Positions 25,557 through 34,614 of a stretch of 64,000 nucleotides of DNA are shown piece by piece (the first letter of the stretch is position 1; the number at the start of each line of letters is the position of its first letter). The position numbers were made by a program, and so were the translations under genes. The notes under the pieces were generated by a model that saw only the letters and a list, made by a program, of their open reading frames with translations, was not told the DNA's origin and searched no databases. This DNA comes from Halobellus captivus (lineage in GTDB: Archaea; Halobacteriota; Halobacteria; Halobacteriales; Haloferacaceae): the NCBI RefSeq assembly GCF_003697845.1, contig NZ_RDQE01000005.1, forward strand, positions 214,875 through 278,874, read 5' to 3'.

Positions 25557-25877
25557 CTACCCGGGCGGGTCCGCGTCGTCGCCGAAGCCGCTCCCGTACG
25601 TTTCGATCACCTCCGTGACGGTGACCTCGTAGGCGTCGTACCACTCGTTCCACCGCGCTTTCGCCCGTTCGTGGTCCGAATCGGCAGCGAACGACTCGAG
25701 CGCGATCAGCGTCTCCCAGTAGTAGACGACGAGAACCTCGTCGCCTTCCGGATCGTTCCACGTCCGCTGGCCGAGGTATCCGTCCGTTCCCTCGGCTGCC
25801 GCCCGTATCGCGTCGTTCAACTCGTGGAACTCGGCGTCGTACTCGCCCGGATCGAGACGAAACGTCACGAGGTACAT
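25557..25877 (-). CDS. ABM-fold (antibiotic biosynthesis monooxygenase-like) protein
   Basis: The 106-residue dimeric-type alpha/beta-barrel protein starts MYLVTFRLDPGEYDAEFHEL and has the DGYLGQRTWNDPEGDEVLVV and SFAADSDHERAKARWNEWYD segments typical of ABM or heme-degrading-type ferredoxin-like folds. No cofactor residues can be assigned. The ATG at 25877 is preferred; the upstream extension passes through AT-rich promoter sequence. Divergent from rio2. Confidence 0.7.
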   Translation of the reverse strand: MYLVTFRLDPGEYDAEFHELNDAIRAAAEGTDGYLGQRTWNDPEGDEVLVVYYWETLIALESFAADSDHERAKARWNEWYDAYEVTVTEVIETYGSGFGDDADPPG

Positions 25878-25965
25878 CGAACGTCGTTCGGTCGTCCGTA
25901 GGAATAAGACTGCGGAGGAGACGGCCTCGAAGGCGCCGACTCCGTGAACCCAGAAAGCGATCGTG

Positions 25966-25995
25966 GTTTTATATCGCCATATTTGATTTATATCA
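25966..25995. promoter_or_regulatory. AT-rich divergent promoter with two TTTATATC repeats
   Basis: TTTATATC occurs at 25968-25975 and again at 25987-25994, 19 bases apart, in the only AT-rich part of the region between the ABM gene and rio2. They look like TATA boxes or a paired protein site; which gene they serve is not clear. Confidence 0.4.
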
Positions 25996-26046
25996 TCCAT
26001 CCGACGAACGCGGGCCGTTTTTACGAATCCCCGGAGTAGGACCCGT

Positions 26047-26958
26047 ATGGTACGCAACGTCGCCGGCGACATGGCGGAGCTCGACCCCGAGGACTTCTAC
26101 CTCCTCTCGGGCGTCGAGCAGGGGATGCGCTTCTCCGAGTGGGTGCGCCGCGACAAACTGCCCGAGTACGCCGACCTGACGGCCGAGGAGATAGAGTACC
26201 GGATCGACCGATGTCTCGACCGCGAACTGATAGAACGGAAGACGATCCAGTACGAGGGGTACCAGCTCACCTTCGAGGGGTACGACGCGCTCGCGCTGCG
26301 GACGTTCTCCGAGCGCGGAACGATAGACGGCGTCGGCTCCCCGCTCGGGCTCGGCAAGGAGGGCGACGTCTACGAGGTCCAGTCGTTCAAGCCGCTCGCG
26401 TTGAAGTACCATCGGGAGGGGTACACCAACTTCCGGGCGGTCAACCGCGAGCGCGAGTACACCGCCGACCGCGACCACGTCTCCTGGATGTACACCGCGC
26501 GCAAGGCGGCCGAACGCGAGTACGAGGCGATGGAGTCGCTGTATCCGGACGTGTCGGTTCCCCGTCCGGTCGACCACAACCGCCACGCCATCGTGATGGA
26601 CAAGTTCGCGGGCGTCGAACTCGCCCGTGCCAAGCTCGAGCCCGAACAGGCCGCCGGCGTCCTCGACCTGATCTACCGCGAGCTGGTGACCGTCCACGAA
26701 CTCGGCTGGGTCCACGCCGACATGTCCGAACACAACGTCGCGGTCGCCGAGGACGGGATCACGGTGTTCGACTGGCCACAGGCGGTCCCGACGGACCACG
26801 AGAACGCCCGGGAGTTCCTCGAACGCGACGTTGCCAACCTGTTGAGATACTTCGGCCGAAAGTACCCTCACGAGATCGACCGCGAGGCCGATACCGCCGC
26901 GATCGCCGCCGCGATCGCCGACGGTTCCTTCGAGACGGTTCGGGCGTTCGGCGAATAA
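26047..26958 (+). CDS. rio2: RIO2-type serine/threonine protein kinase
   Basis: RIO2 is an atypical kinase/ATPase of small-ribosomal-subunit maturation in archaea and eukaryotes. The 303-residue protein has the N-terminal winged helix (about 1-90), then the ATP loop GLGKEGDVYE, the catalytic lysine in LALKYHREGYTNF, the flexible-loop region VNREREYTADRDH, the catalytic loop WVHADMSEHNV and the metal-binding DFG-equivalent VFDWPQ. All key residues are intact. A CCGTTTTTACG box (about 26010-26018) lies about 30 bases upstream of the ATG. Confidence 0.95.
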   Translation: MVRNVAGDMAELDPEDFYLLSGVEQGMRFSEWVRRDKLPEYADLTAEEIEYRIDRCLDRELIERKTIQYEGYQLTFEGYDALALRTFSERGTIDGVGSPLGLGKEGDVYEVQSFKPLALKYHREGYTNFRAVNREREYTADRDHVSWMYTARKAAEREYEAMESLYPDVSVPRPVDHNRHAIVMDKFAGVELARAKLEPEQAAGVLDLIYRELVTVHELGWVHADMSEHNVAVAEDGITVFDWPQAVPTDHENAREFLERDVANLLRYFGRKYPHEIDREADTAAIAAAIADGSFETVRAFGE

Positions 26959-27440
26959 TAAACCAAATCACGCGATATAAAATCATCTCGGCAACCTAGA
27001 TCTCGAGAATGGTGACGCTCACTCGTCGTCTTCGACGTCGAACGGGGTATCGATTCGGTCCCGGTCGCCGCGACCGCGTCCCCGTCACTAACGATGAACG
27101 TTACCGTATCGTAGTGCTCCTGAGAGCCCCGGCACCGGGACCACGAGGACGCCGCCGCCGAAGCCGACGACTGCTCCGACTCGTTAACCCCTTGGACTCG
27201 GTAGGGCTGCCCGTCGTATTCGATGGGGCCACTCATCTCGAGATCGGGTTTCCCGGCCGTGTTACCGTCAGTGCCTCCGGTTGGGAGCCTCCTCCAGTGG
27301 TATCCCGAGTCCGCGACGATGACGAGTCGCCCGTACTCGCGAACACCGGCGGTGAGAAGGATCCCCGTCATCGTGGCGGAGCGTTCGGGTGACCTCCCGC
27401 AGACGTGTCTTCCGACGCCGATCCTCGTCATAATGCCCTA
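26959..27440. other. Unresolved 480-base region, possible decayed or frameshifted small gene
   Basis: After an AT-rich stretch behind rio2 (26959-26995) the sequence becomes GC-rich again. On the minus strand a frame reads MSGPIEYDGQPYRVQGVNES, then HYDTVTFIVSDGD. In the next frame a gene-like C-terminus DRIDTPFDVEDDE ends at a stop at 27019-27021. A frameshift near 27060-27090 would join them into a protein of roughly 80 residues. I do not recognise it, so an intact gene is not claimed. Confidence 0.35.
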
Positions 27441-27444
27441 ATTG

Positions 27445-27468
27445 ATACTTCATGAATATATGAAGTAT
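27445..27468 (-). terminator. AT-rich 9-bp inverted repeat downstream of rdfA
   Basis: ATACTTCAT (27445-27453) pairs perfectly with ATGAAGTAT (27460-27468) around a 6-base loop, 31 bases beyond the rdfA stop in a strongly AT-rich stretch. It may end the sph3-rdfA transcript; a protein-binding site is the alternative. Confidence 0.45.
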
Positions 27469-27498
27469 ACGATTTCACTCATAGTAAGTATAATTATA

Positions 27499-28116
27499 TT
27501 ATTCGTACTCGGATGAAGTCGTGCATCCACACCCACCCTGCCGGAGCAACTCGCCGATCGAGTGGTTCGACCCACACTTCGAGCAGATGGCTCGAACGTC
27601 CACGAGAACGTCGTAGTCCGCGTGGTCGTGTTCGCCCGCCGAAACCAGTGACTCGATCGTCGACTCCGTAACGACGGCAACCCGTCCCTGGAGTTTCTCG
27701 ATCGTTTCGGTCTTTCGTTCGACCACGTCGCCGTCCCGCTCGGGGAGGCTCGCTTCACGGTCCTTCCGCAGGTAGGTGTGTACCGCCTGGTGTGTCACGA
27801 AATCGTTCGAGAGCGTCTCCACGTCCACGCCCTCGCGTTCGAGACGACGTCGAGCGCGCGTTCGCTCGGAGCTCGATCCCTCCCGAAGGCTCTCGTACGT
27901 TCCCGTGATATCGACCTCGTGCGGCGAGACGTCGGCCTCCCGAAGCGTTACTTCGAGGAGCCGTTCGTTGAACTCGTCGGCGAGATCTCGGAGGCTCGTT
28001 CGTTCCCCCGTCTCGCCCGTCCACGCCGCCTCGAGTTGCGCGCCCGTCCCGGACAGGTCGTACTCGTCGATGAGCCGTGCGACCTTCGTTCCGCGGCTTC
28101 GCGTCCCGTTGCTCAT
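27499..28116 (-). CDS. rdfA: Rod-determining factor RdfA
   Basis: RdfA is a haloarchaeal protein needed for rod-cell development in Haloferax volcanii, where it is encoded beside an SMC-like protein. The 205-residue product has an N-terminal VARLIDEYDLSGTGAQLEAAW motif, a central Arg-rich helix, and a C-terminal zinc ribbon CSKCGSNH...GGCGC. It is encoded downstream of sph3 with 101 bases between them, the same pairing. Assignment is by recalled family features and synteny. Confidence 0.82.
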   Translation of the reverse strand: MSNGTRSRGTKVARLIDEYDLSGTGAQLEAAWTGETGERTSLRDLADEFNERLLEVTLREADVSPHEVDITGTYESLREGSSSERTRARRRLEREGVDVETLSNDFVTHQAVHTYLRKDREASLPERDGDVVERKTETIEKLQGRVAVVTESTIESLVSAGEHDHADYDVLVDVRAICSKCGSNHSIGELLRQGGCGCTTSSEYE

Positions 28117-28217
28117 ACCCCTCCTATCCGAGCAAGCGTTACAAAGTTACTGATGTCACGTCGATGTCCATCGATGCCGACCGACGAGAGATGGCACGGT
28201 CGAACGATCGCCCGACG

Positions 28218-30158
28218 CTAATCGATGCTCCTCACGTACGTGTACTCCTCCGAGAGTGCCTCGGCGTCCTCGGGCAGCAGGGCCGCGACGAGGTACTCCG
28301 CGTGGGTTCTGAAGTAGTCGACGACGCGTCCGATCCGGTCCGAATCGATCGCTTCGAGCGAATCGAGAACGACGAACGGAACGACCTCGTGGACGTCGTG
28401 GACGAGGTAGCCGGCGAGCGCGAAGACGAGTCCGGTCACCTCGCGTTCGCTCTCCGAGAGGTGGTCGATGGTGTCCTCGTACGCGGACCCGTCCGCGGCC
28501 GACCGGACGATGTGTAACTCGAACCGCGTCCTCGTCACCTTCCGGCGTCCCTCGCGCACCTCCTCCCGACGGCGTTCGATCCAGATCCGATCGAGGTTGT
28601 CGTACTCCAGGATGTCCAGGACGGTCTCCATGTGCTCGTTGAACGCGGTCACCGCGTCCTTCTCGATGCGCTCGACGCGGGTTCGGAGGTCCGCGAGCCG
28701 TTCGGTGAGCTCCTCGCGTTCGGCCTCGAGTTCTTCGCGGCCCTCGAGCGCTTCCTCGCGCTCGGCGACCTCCTCGTCGATCGTCTCGAGGTCCCCTTCG
28801 ATCCGTTCCACCCGCAACTCGAGTTCGTTGGACTCCCGGTGGAGTTCGAGCACTTCGTCGTGGTCCTGTACCTCGATCGTCTCGGTCTCGGCTTCGAGGT
28901 CCGCTATCTCGTCACGTTTCGTCTCGATCCGGCCCTCGAGATCCGAGATGCGTTCGGTCGTCGTCTCGATCTCCGCCTCGACGTCGGCGAGTCGGTTCTC
29001 CGCCCGTTCGGCTTTCCGTCGCTCGGTACGGAGTTCGGACCGTCGCTCGGTGAGCTCGGCGATGTCGGATTCGATACCGCTGCGCTCCTCGAGTTTCTCC
29101 GCGCGGAGGTCACGCAGCTGTTCGACGGTCCCCTCGATCTGTTCGGTCGCGACGGTCGACCCACAGGTCCAACAGGTCGTCTGGTCGCTTCCGGTCAGCG
29201 CGTCGGTCGGGTCCGTCTCCTCCCCGGTGTCGTCCCGATCGAGATCAAGCTCCTCCTCCTCGAGCATCTCCTCGTTGAAGCTCACGACGCTCGCGAGCTG
29301 GTTGATCGTCCCGTCGAGCGCGCGCTTGCGCTCTCGAAGCTCCTGAACTCGCCCCGCGAGTCGGTCCGGGTCCTCCTCGGGCGGCTCCGCGTCGGCGAGC
29401 CGCTCCTCGAGTTCGTCGTACTCCGACTCGAGTTCGGAGAGCGTCGACCGCTCGGTTTCGAGGTCGAACTCGAGGTCGTCCAGTTCCGACCGGGCGTCCC
29501 GGACGCGTTGGAACGCCTCCTCGAGCTCCCGTTTTTGCGAACGACTCCGTTCGACGTCCGTCTCGAGGTCCTCGAGTTCGGACTGAACGGTCGCCAACTC
29601 CTCGCGAGCCTCCTCGAGTTCCGCACGTTTTTCACGGCGTTTCTCCTCGAGTTCGGGCAGTTCGTCCTCGAGCCGTTCGAGCCGTTCGATCTCGTCGTCG
29701 AGCTCCTCGCGCTCCCGTTTACACGACTCGATCTCGGCTTCGATGCGGTCCGTATCGATGGGCCGCATGATGATCTCGCGGAGGTCGTCGCCGCGGGCGA
29801 CGGTGCGTCGCGCCTCGTTGTTCTCGAGCAGGAAGGCGAACAGGTCGGCGAGTTCGGGGTCATCGAGGTACGGGTCGCCGTCGAACGCGACCGTGTCCCC
29901 GTGTCGGGTCAGCGTCCGCGTGTAGGTCTCCCCGTCGATCTCGAGGGTGACCGACCCTTCCTCGGCGTCGCCCTTGAGCGAGGCCCTCTCGCTGCCGAGT
30001 CCCGCCATGAGCGCCGCCAGAAACGACGTCCGATTCGTCGCGTTTCGTCCGGTCAGTACCGAGACGCCGGGCGGAAGGGTCACCTCGGCCTCGTCGATCC
30101 CGCCGATCTTTCGAACGTCGATCCGCACCCGTGATTCAGAGAGTTGCTCCGCCGACAT
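28218..30158 (-). CDS. sph3: Archaea-specific SMC-related protein Sph3
   Basis: SMC/Rad50-like ATPase. The 646-residue protein begins MSAEQLSESRVRIDVRKIGG. It has a modified Walker A (LTGRNATNRTSFLAAL, Arg in place of the usual Gly-Lys), long coiled coils on each side of a central CWTCGS zinc-hook-like site, a signature-like HLSESEREVTGLVFAL and a Walker B-like PFVVLDSLEAID. The start at 30158 has a GGGGGGAGGT ribosome-binding sequence touching the ATG, unlike most genes here. In Haloferax the homologous pair is linked to cell shape. Confidence 0.88.
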   Translation of the reverse strand: MSAEQLSESRVRIDVRKIGGIDEAEVTLPPGVSVLTGRNATNRTSFLAALMAGLGSERASLKGDAEEGSVTLEIDGETYTRTLTRHGDTVAFDGDPYLDDPELADLFAFLLENNEARRTVARGDDLREIIMRPIDTDRIEAEIESCKREREELDDEIERLERLEDELPELEEKRREKRAELEEAREELATVQSELEDLETDVERSRSQKRELEEAFQRVRDARSELDDLEFDLETERSTLSELESEYDELEERLADAEPPEEDPDRLAGRVQELRERKRALDGTINQLASVVSFNEEMLEEEELDLDRDDTGEETDPTDALTGSDQTTCWTCGSTVATEQIEGTVEQLRDLRAEKLEERSGIESDIAELTERRSELRTERRKAERAENRLADVEAEIETTTERISDLEGRIETKRDEIADLEAETETIEVQDHDEVLELHRESNELELRVERIEGDLETIDEEVAEREEALEGREELEAEREELTERLADLRTRVERIEKDAVTAFNEHMETVLDILEYDNLDRIWIERRREEVREGRRKVTRTRFELHIVRSAADGSAYEDTIDHLSESEREVTGLVFALAGYLVHDVHEVVPFVVLDSLEAIDSDRIGRVVDYFRTHAEYLVAALLPEDAEALSEEYTYVRSID

Positions 30159-30400
30159 ACCTCCCCCCAGGAGACGCTGGTCATTAAATATACGCATGAC
30201 GGTCGTCGGTCGAGGGAGATCTCCGTCAGCCATGTCGATCCTCCGATCCGTTCGAACGCTTCGAATCACCTGTCCAAACGTCCCGGATTCCCCTTCGAAT
30301 GAAGTGACAATATTCAAATATTACTAGAACATGACTGGTATTTTATTTATTAAGTATAAATTTACATATATTTCGATTCGGCGAACTCGTCACCGTTCTT
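30159..30400. promoter_or_regulatory. AT-rich control region between sph3 and the CBS gene
   Basis: A GGAGGT ribosome-binding site precedes sph3 at 30159-30168. Further out, 30300-30370 is very AT-rich with an inverted repeat AATATT-CA-AATATT (30309-30322) and several TATA-like runs. Bases 30400-30617 hold no gene and no further clear motif. The sph3 promoter probably lies in this stretch, leaving a long leader. Confidence 0.45.
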
Positions 30401-30617
30401 TGGCCGACAGTATCTCCATCGTCGTTATACTCCGAGACGGAATCTCCGGTCATCGGCGCGAAGACGTTCGTCAGAGCACTGTTAATACTGGGACGATCTG
30501 TACACCCGGCTATGTCGGTTGAATACCCCTCATGTTACAATCCCTATACTCTCCAGCATGACTTCGTCGACGCGGTCGCGTCGTAACGCCTACCACCCGC
30601 GACCGCGAGGGTCCGGT

Positions 30618-31109
30618 ATGAACGCACGCGACCTGATGGTCGAGAACGTGAAGACGGTCCCCGCGGACGCCGACGTGAGCGACGTCTTCCACAAGTTCGC
30701 CCGCAACTCCTTCTCGGGGTTCCCGGTCGTCGACGACGAGGATCGGGTCGTCGGCGTGGTCACGGAGTCGGACCTCGTCGACCTGTTCGAGCCGGAGGAG
30801 GAGACGCTGTGGATCCCGATCGGGCTCCCCCCGTTCGTCGACACGCTCACGTATCAGGTGAAACCGCCCTGGGGCGACCTCGATCTGGGGATCGACCTCG
30901 TGCGCAACGCCGACCGACCCATCACCGAGGTGATGACCGCCGACCCGGCGACGGTCGCTCCCGACGCCGACGTCGACAAAGTGCTCGAGCTGCTCTCCGG
31001 AGACGATCCGGACATCAACCGCCTACCCGTCGTCCACGACGACGGCACCCTCGTCGGGCTCATCGCCCGGCAGGACGTGATCCGCGCGTTCCGGGACCGG
31101 CGGATCTGA
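30618..31109 (+). CDS. Tandem CBS-domain protein
   Basis: The 163-residue protein is made only of two CBS motifs (residues about 3-58 and 102-160; DLMVENVKTVPADADVSDVF and VMTADPATVAPDADVDKVL), which form a Bateman module binding adenine nucleotides or SAM. With no catalytic domain it is presumably a regulator or sensor. A 45-residue insert between the CBS motifs includes ETLWIPIGLPPFVDTL. Target unknown. Convergent with the TrmB gene. Confidence 0.9.
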   Translation: MNARDLMVENVKTVPADADVSDVFHKFARNSFSGFPVVDDEDRVVGVVTESDLVDLFEPEEETLWIPIGLPPFVDTLTYQVKPPWGDLDLGIDLVRNADRPITEVMTADPATVAPDADVDKVLELLSGDDPDINRLPVVHDDGTLVGLIARQDVIRAFRDRRI

Positions 31110-31138
31110 ACCGGACGACCGGTCTCACCGGCCGGTCG

Positions 31139-32227
31139 TCACTCGGTCTCCAAACGGGTGAACTCCGCCTCCACGTCCTCGACGAACGCCCCTCGACCGC
31201 CCACCGAGACCGCCCCGTCCTCCGTCTCGACGGTGAGCGAGTTCTCGACGGGGAACTCGTTGTTCGTCGGCTCGACCATCGCCTGTTTGACCGAGCGGAC
31301 GCGACCGGTCACCTCCACCGGTTCGGCCTCCTCGTCTATCCGTCTCCCGGCGACCGTCGCTCGGATCGTCCGCCCGGCCCGAAGGTGAAGCGTGGCCTGG
31401 AACACGACCTGTCTGAAGTCGTCGTACTCGACCGGGAGCGGAGCCGGCTCCGCACGCGCCACCTCGTCGGTGGCGGGCCAGTAGTTGCCCATGAACGCGC
31501 CGACGATGACGGGCGCGAGCTGCGCCTGCGCGAAGACGATCGCCTGCCGGTCGGAGTCCGACCGGCGCAACAGCTCCGGCGGCGCGACGAGCCCCCGCGC
31601 CGAGTCGACGGTGAGCATCGTCGGCATCGCCTCGCCCCAGGTCCGGACGACGCTCGCGATCGTCTCGAGGTCCATCCGATCGGCCCCCTCGGTGTCCCCG
31701 AGCGCGTCGCGGACCCCGTCGACGTCCTCGACGTCCGTGACGACGAGCAGCACGAGGACGTCGCGATCGAGCGCGGCCGCCAGCGCGTCCCGGACCGTGG
31801 CGAGGTGCTTCGCGGGGATCGAGAGCGTCAGCTCCGCGTCGGCCCCCTCGAGAAGCGATCGGATCCGCTTGATCACGGTGACGCGGGATTTGACCACCTC
31901 GAACTGCTCCGCCTCCCGTTCCGCCCGCGAGTAGCGCTCCTCGAGTCCGGGGCGGATCGCGTCCGCGTCGGACCGGAGCCGCTCTATCACCTCCTCTGGG
32001 GGGTTCGCGCGGACCGTCGTCGGCACGGCGTGGTCGTGGACCTCGACGAACCCGCGGTCCGCGAGCGACTCGCTCGCGCTGTACACGTAGCGTTTCGAGA
32101 CGCCCGCGGCGTCGGCGACGGTGCTGGCCTTGGCCTCGCCGTACTCGAGGAGGGTGAGGTAGGTGTCGATCTCCTTTTCCGAGAGTCCGAACCGACCGAG
32201 GAGGTCCGTCAGCGTCCGGTCGTCCAT
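31139..32227 (-). CDS. TrmB-family sugar-responsive transcriptional regulator
   Basis: TrmB proteins are archaeal sugar-sensing regulators of glycolytic and maltodextrin genes. The 362-residue protein has the N-terminal winged helix (LLGRFGLSEKEIDTYLTLLE ... ASTVADAAGVSKRYVYSASE), a coiled-coil linker and a large C-terminal ligand-binding region including NYWPATDEVARAEP. Start at the ATG for MDDRTLTDLLG, with a TATAAG box about 25 bases upstream. Located next to GH13 and GH15 genes, it is their likely local regulator. Confidence 0.9.
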   Translation of the reverse strand: MDDRTLTDLLGRFGLSEKEIDTYLTLLEYGEAKASTVADAAGVSKRYVYSASESLADRGFVEVHDHAVPTTVRANPPEEVIERLRSDADAIRPGLEERYSRAEREAEQFEVVKSRVTVIKRIRSLLEGADAELTLSIPAKHLATVRDALAAALDRDVLVLLVVTDVEDVDGVRDALGDTEGADRMDLETIASVVRTWGEAMPTMLTVDSARGLVAPPELLRRSDSDRQAIVFAQAQLAPVIVGAFMGNYWPATDEVARAEPAPLPVEYDDFRQVVFQATLHLRAGRTIRATVAGRRIDEEAEPVEVTGRVRSVKQAMVEPTNNEFPVENSLTVETEDGAVSVGGRGAFVEDVEAEFTRLETE

Positions 32228-32354
32228 ACTCGAACGGGGAGGACGCGGCACTTATACCGGTCGGTGGTGCTCCGCGGCGGCCGTCCGGGTCGTCACGACC
32301 GCCCCGGTCGTCGTCGGGAACGATCGAGTCGACCGAATCGACCGACCCGCCGTT

Positions 32355-34511
32355 TCACGCGAGGACCGCGACGCTCTCGACGACGGCCTCCCCGTCGACC
32401 GGGTCGGCGGCGAACAGGTCCCGGTCGATCCGGTCCGGTACCTCGACGGTCGCCGGCGCCTCCGCGAAGTTCACGACGACGAGCAGGCGGTCGTGTCCCG
32501 TGGTCGTTCCGGCGGCGCTCTCGGTCCCGATCGTCCGTTCGTACGCAGTCACGCGGTCGGGGTCGCCGGCGACGACCTCGATCGCCCCGGATCCGGTCGC
32601 GAAGTCGACGTTCGGGGCACGGAGGGCCGGTTCGGCGTCCCGGAGTGCCGAGAGACGCCGGTGGAACTCGGTGAGCGCGTTGTCGCCGTCGTGCCAGCGG
32701 AACGGGCCGCGAGTCGTCTCGTTGCCCCGCTCCTGTCCCGCGTACACCATCGGCGCGCCGGGGAGCGTGAACGTCACCGCGGCGGCCGCGCGCAGCGCGG
32801 CCCGGCCGTGCGTCGCCAGGTATCGGTCCTCGTCGTGGTTCTCGACGTAGCGTAACTGGGCGCTCGGATCGTCGAACCCGAGCCACGTCGTGCGCTCGAG
32901 CGCGTCCGCGACCGCGTCGGCCGGCGCCCGTCCGGACCCGATCGCGTTCAACGTCCCGTACAGCGAGGTGTCGTAGTGGAGGTCGAACTCCCCCTCGCCG
33001 TAGAAGGGATCGTGGGGAAGCGTCTCGTCGAGAAGCAGGAAGTCGTCGGGGACGCGGTCGGCGACCTCCTTCCAGAACCCGTGCGGGACGCCCCAGGCCA
33101 CGTCCGCGCGAAAGCCGTCGACGACGCTCGCCCACTCGTCGACGACCGACAGCATCCACGCCCGGACGGCGGGGTCGTCGTAGTTCAGGTTCGGGATCCG
33201 CCCCCAGTCGAAGTGGTACTCCGGGACCGCGCCCGCGGGGAGTTCGGCCCAGTCGATCCCCGTCACGTCGACCGCGGCGTCGGCTCGCCGGTAGCGGTCG
33301 GCGTATTCGGGCACGCCGGCCGAGTGGAGCTGGAACGCCGGGTGGTCCCGGGAGGTGTGGTTGATCACGAGGTCGAAGACGACCCGGATCCCGGCGTCAT
33401 GGCAGGCGTCGACCAGCGACTCGAACGCCGACCGCGACCCGAGGTCGTCGGCCGTCTCGAAGTAGTCGGTGACGTGGTAGCCGTGCTCGGTCGGCGAGGC
33501 GAGCACGGGGGTCAACCAGAGCGCGTCGACGGCGAGGCTCTCGAGGTACGGGATCCGCCGTTCGATCTCCCGAAACGTCGTCGGGAGCGTGTCGCCGGCA
33601 AACGACCGGACGTACACCTCGTACACCGTCGGCGACTCCGCCCACGTCGGCCGGGCGTGCGGGTCCGTCGCCGCAAGCGATCCGTCCCCGTCCGGGTCGA
33701 CCCGGACCGTCGCCATCGCCCCACGCCGCTCCGCGTGCGGAACGGCGTGGATCCGGATCCCGCCGTCGACCCCGTCCAGGTCCCGGAGCGGGACGGCGAG
33801 CGTGTGCCCGTCCGAGCGAGCCTCGATCCGATCGACGGTCTCGGGGTCGGCGTCCCGGTCGTCGACGAGGAACGCCACGTCGACGTCGGCGGGGTCCCTC
33901 TCCGAGTCCGGCGGGACGCCGACGTCGGCGGTCACGCGGAGGATCGACGGCGCGTCACCGTTCCCGACCTCCACCGACCAGTCGAGCGAGAGCCGGGGAC
34001 GACCCGGTCCCTCGACCTCGTGGACGACGTGGCGTTCGGTACTCCGGTCGTCGTTGGCGACGAAGCCGACGCCGTGACGACCCGGCGGGAGGCGGCTCCG
34101 GTAGACCCACTCGTCACCCTCGCGCGTCGGCCGGTCGCGCGCGAGCAGCCGGTCGTTGTGCCGCCACAGAAGCGAGACGCGCTCGACCGCGTCGTCCGCG
34201 ACCGGGAGGTCGCTCGCGGGCACCCGGATCTCGGTCTCCCGTCGCTCGTCCGGAAACGCCCGCACGCGCTGGCGGTGTGACCCGTCAGGAGCGTCGAGCC
34301 GGAGGACGTAGGTCCCCGGCGCGTCCGGACGGAGGTGAACGACCGGGTCGTCCGGCCGGCTCGTCGCGCCGGGCTCGAGGACGTCGCCGTCGCCGTCGAC
34401 GGGCGCGTCCAGCACCGTCCACTCGTAGCGCCCCGACGGGTCCGGGTCGCGGGGCGCCAACTCGACCGACCGCCCGACGCTCGTCGCTCGCGGCGGTCCG
34501 GGCTCGTGCAT
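32355..34511 (-). CDS. GH13 alpha-amylase-family glycoside hydrolase
   Basis: The 718-residue protein cleaves alpha-glucans or maltodextrins. The first half (about 1-310) is made of beta-rich, carbohydrate-binding or enzyme N-domain-like sequence. The catalytic barrel follows from TVYEVYVRSFAGDT with the four GH13 regions: DLVINHTS, GFRADVAW (nucleophile Asp), LLLDETLP (acid/base Glu) and VENHDEDR (transition-state Asp). No signal peptide is present, so it acts in the cytoplasm, resembling neopullulanase or maltodextrin-type enzymes. Start is at ATG 34511. Divergent from the GH15 gene. Confidence 0.88.
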   Translation of the reverse strand: MHEPGPPRATSVGRSVELAPRDPDPSGRYEWTVLDAPVDGDGDVLEPGATSRPDDPVVHLRPDAPGTYVLRLDAPDGSHRQRVRAFPDERRETEIRVPASDLPVADDAVERVSLLWRHNDRLLARDRPTREGDEWVYRSRLPPGRHGVGFVANDDRSTERHVVHEVEGPGRPRLSLDWSVEVGNGDAPSILRVTADVGVPPDSERDPADVDVAFLVDDRDADPETVDRIEARSDGHTLAVPLRDLDGVDGGIRIHAVPHAERRGAMATVRVDPDGDGSLAATDPHARPTWAESPTVYEVYVRSFAGDTLPTTFREIERRIPYLESLAVDALWLTPVLASPTEHGYHVTDYFETADDLGSRSAFESLVDACHDAGIRVVFDLVINHTSRDHPAFQLHSAGVPEYADRYRRADAAVDVTGIDWAELPAGAVPEYHFDWGRIPNLNYDDPAVRAWMLSVVDEWASVVDGFRADVAWGVPHGFWKEVADRVPDDFLLLDETLPHDPFYGEGEFDLHYDTSLYGTLNAIGSGRAPADAVADALERTTWLGFDDPSAQLRYVENHDEDRYLATHGRAALRAAAAVTFTLPGAPMVYAGQERGNETTRGPFRWHDGDNALTEFHRRLSALRDAEPALRAPNVDFATGSGAIEVVAGDPDRVTAYERTIGTESAAGTTTGHDRLLVVVNFAEAPATVEVPDRIDRDLFAADPVDGEAVVESVAVLA

Positions 34512-34560
34512 ACCCCCATCCGGAACCGGACCCGCATGAGCGTTTCCACCATGAAAAATC

Positions 34561-34577
34561 GTGAATAAATAGTTCAC
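34561..34577. promoter_or_regulatory. GTGAA-N7-TTCAC palindrome overlapping a TATA-like box between the GH13 and GH15 genes
   Basis: GTGAA (34561-34565), TAAATAG, TTCAC (34573-34577) is a perfect inverted repeat whose centre is AT-rich. It is 37 bases before the GH15 ATG and 49 bases from the GH13 start, in the only AT-rich part of the region. A regulator bound here could block or promote both genes. It does not match the published TACT-N7/8-GAGTA TrmB site as I recall it, so the binding protein is open. Confidence 0.5.
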
Positions 34578-34614
34578 CAAAGATTCATTCTTGACGGGCA
34601 CGTCCTCGCGACCA

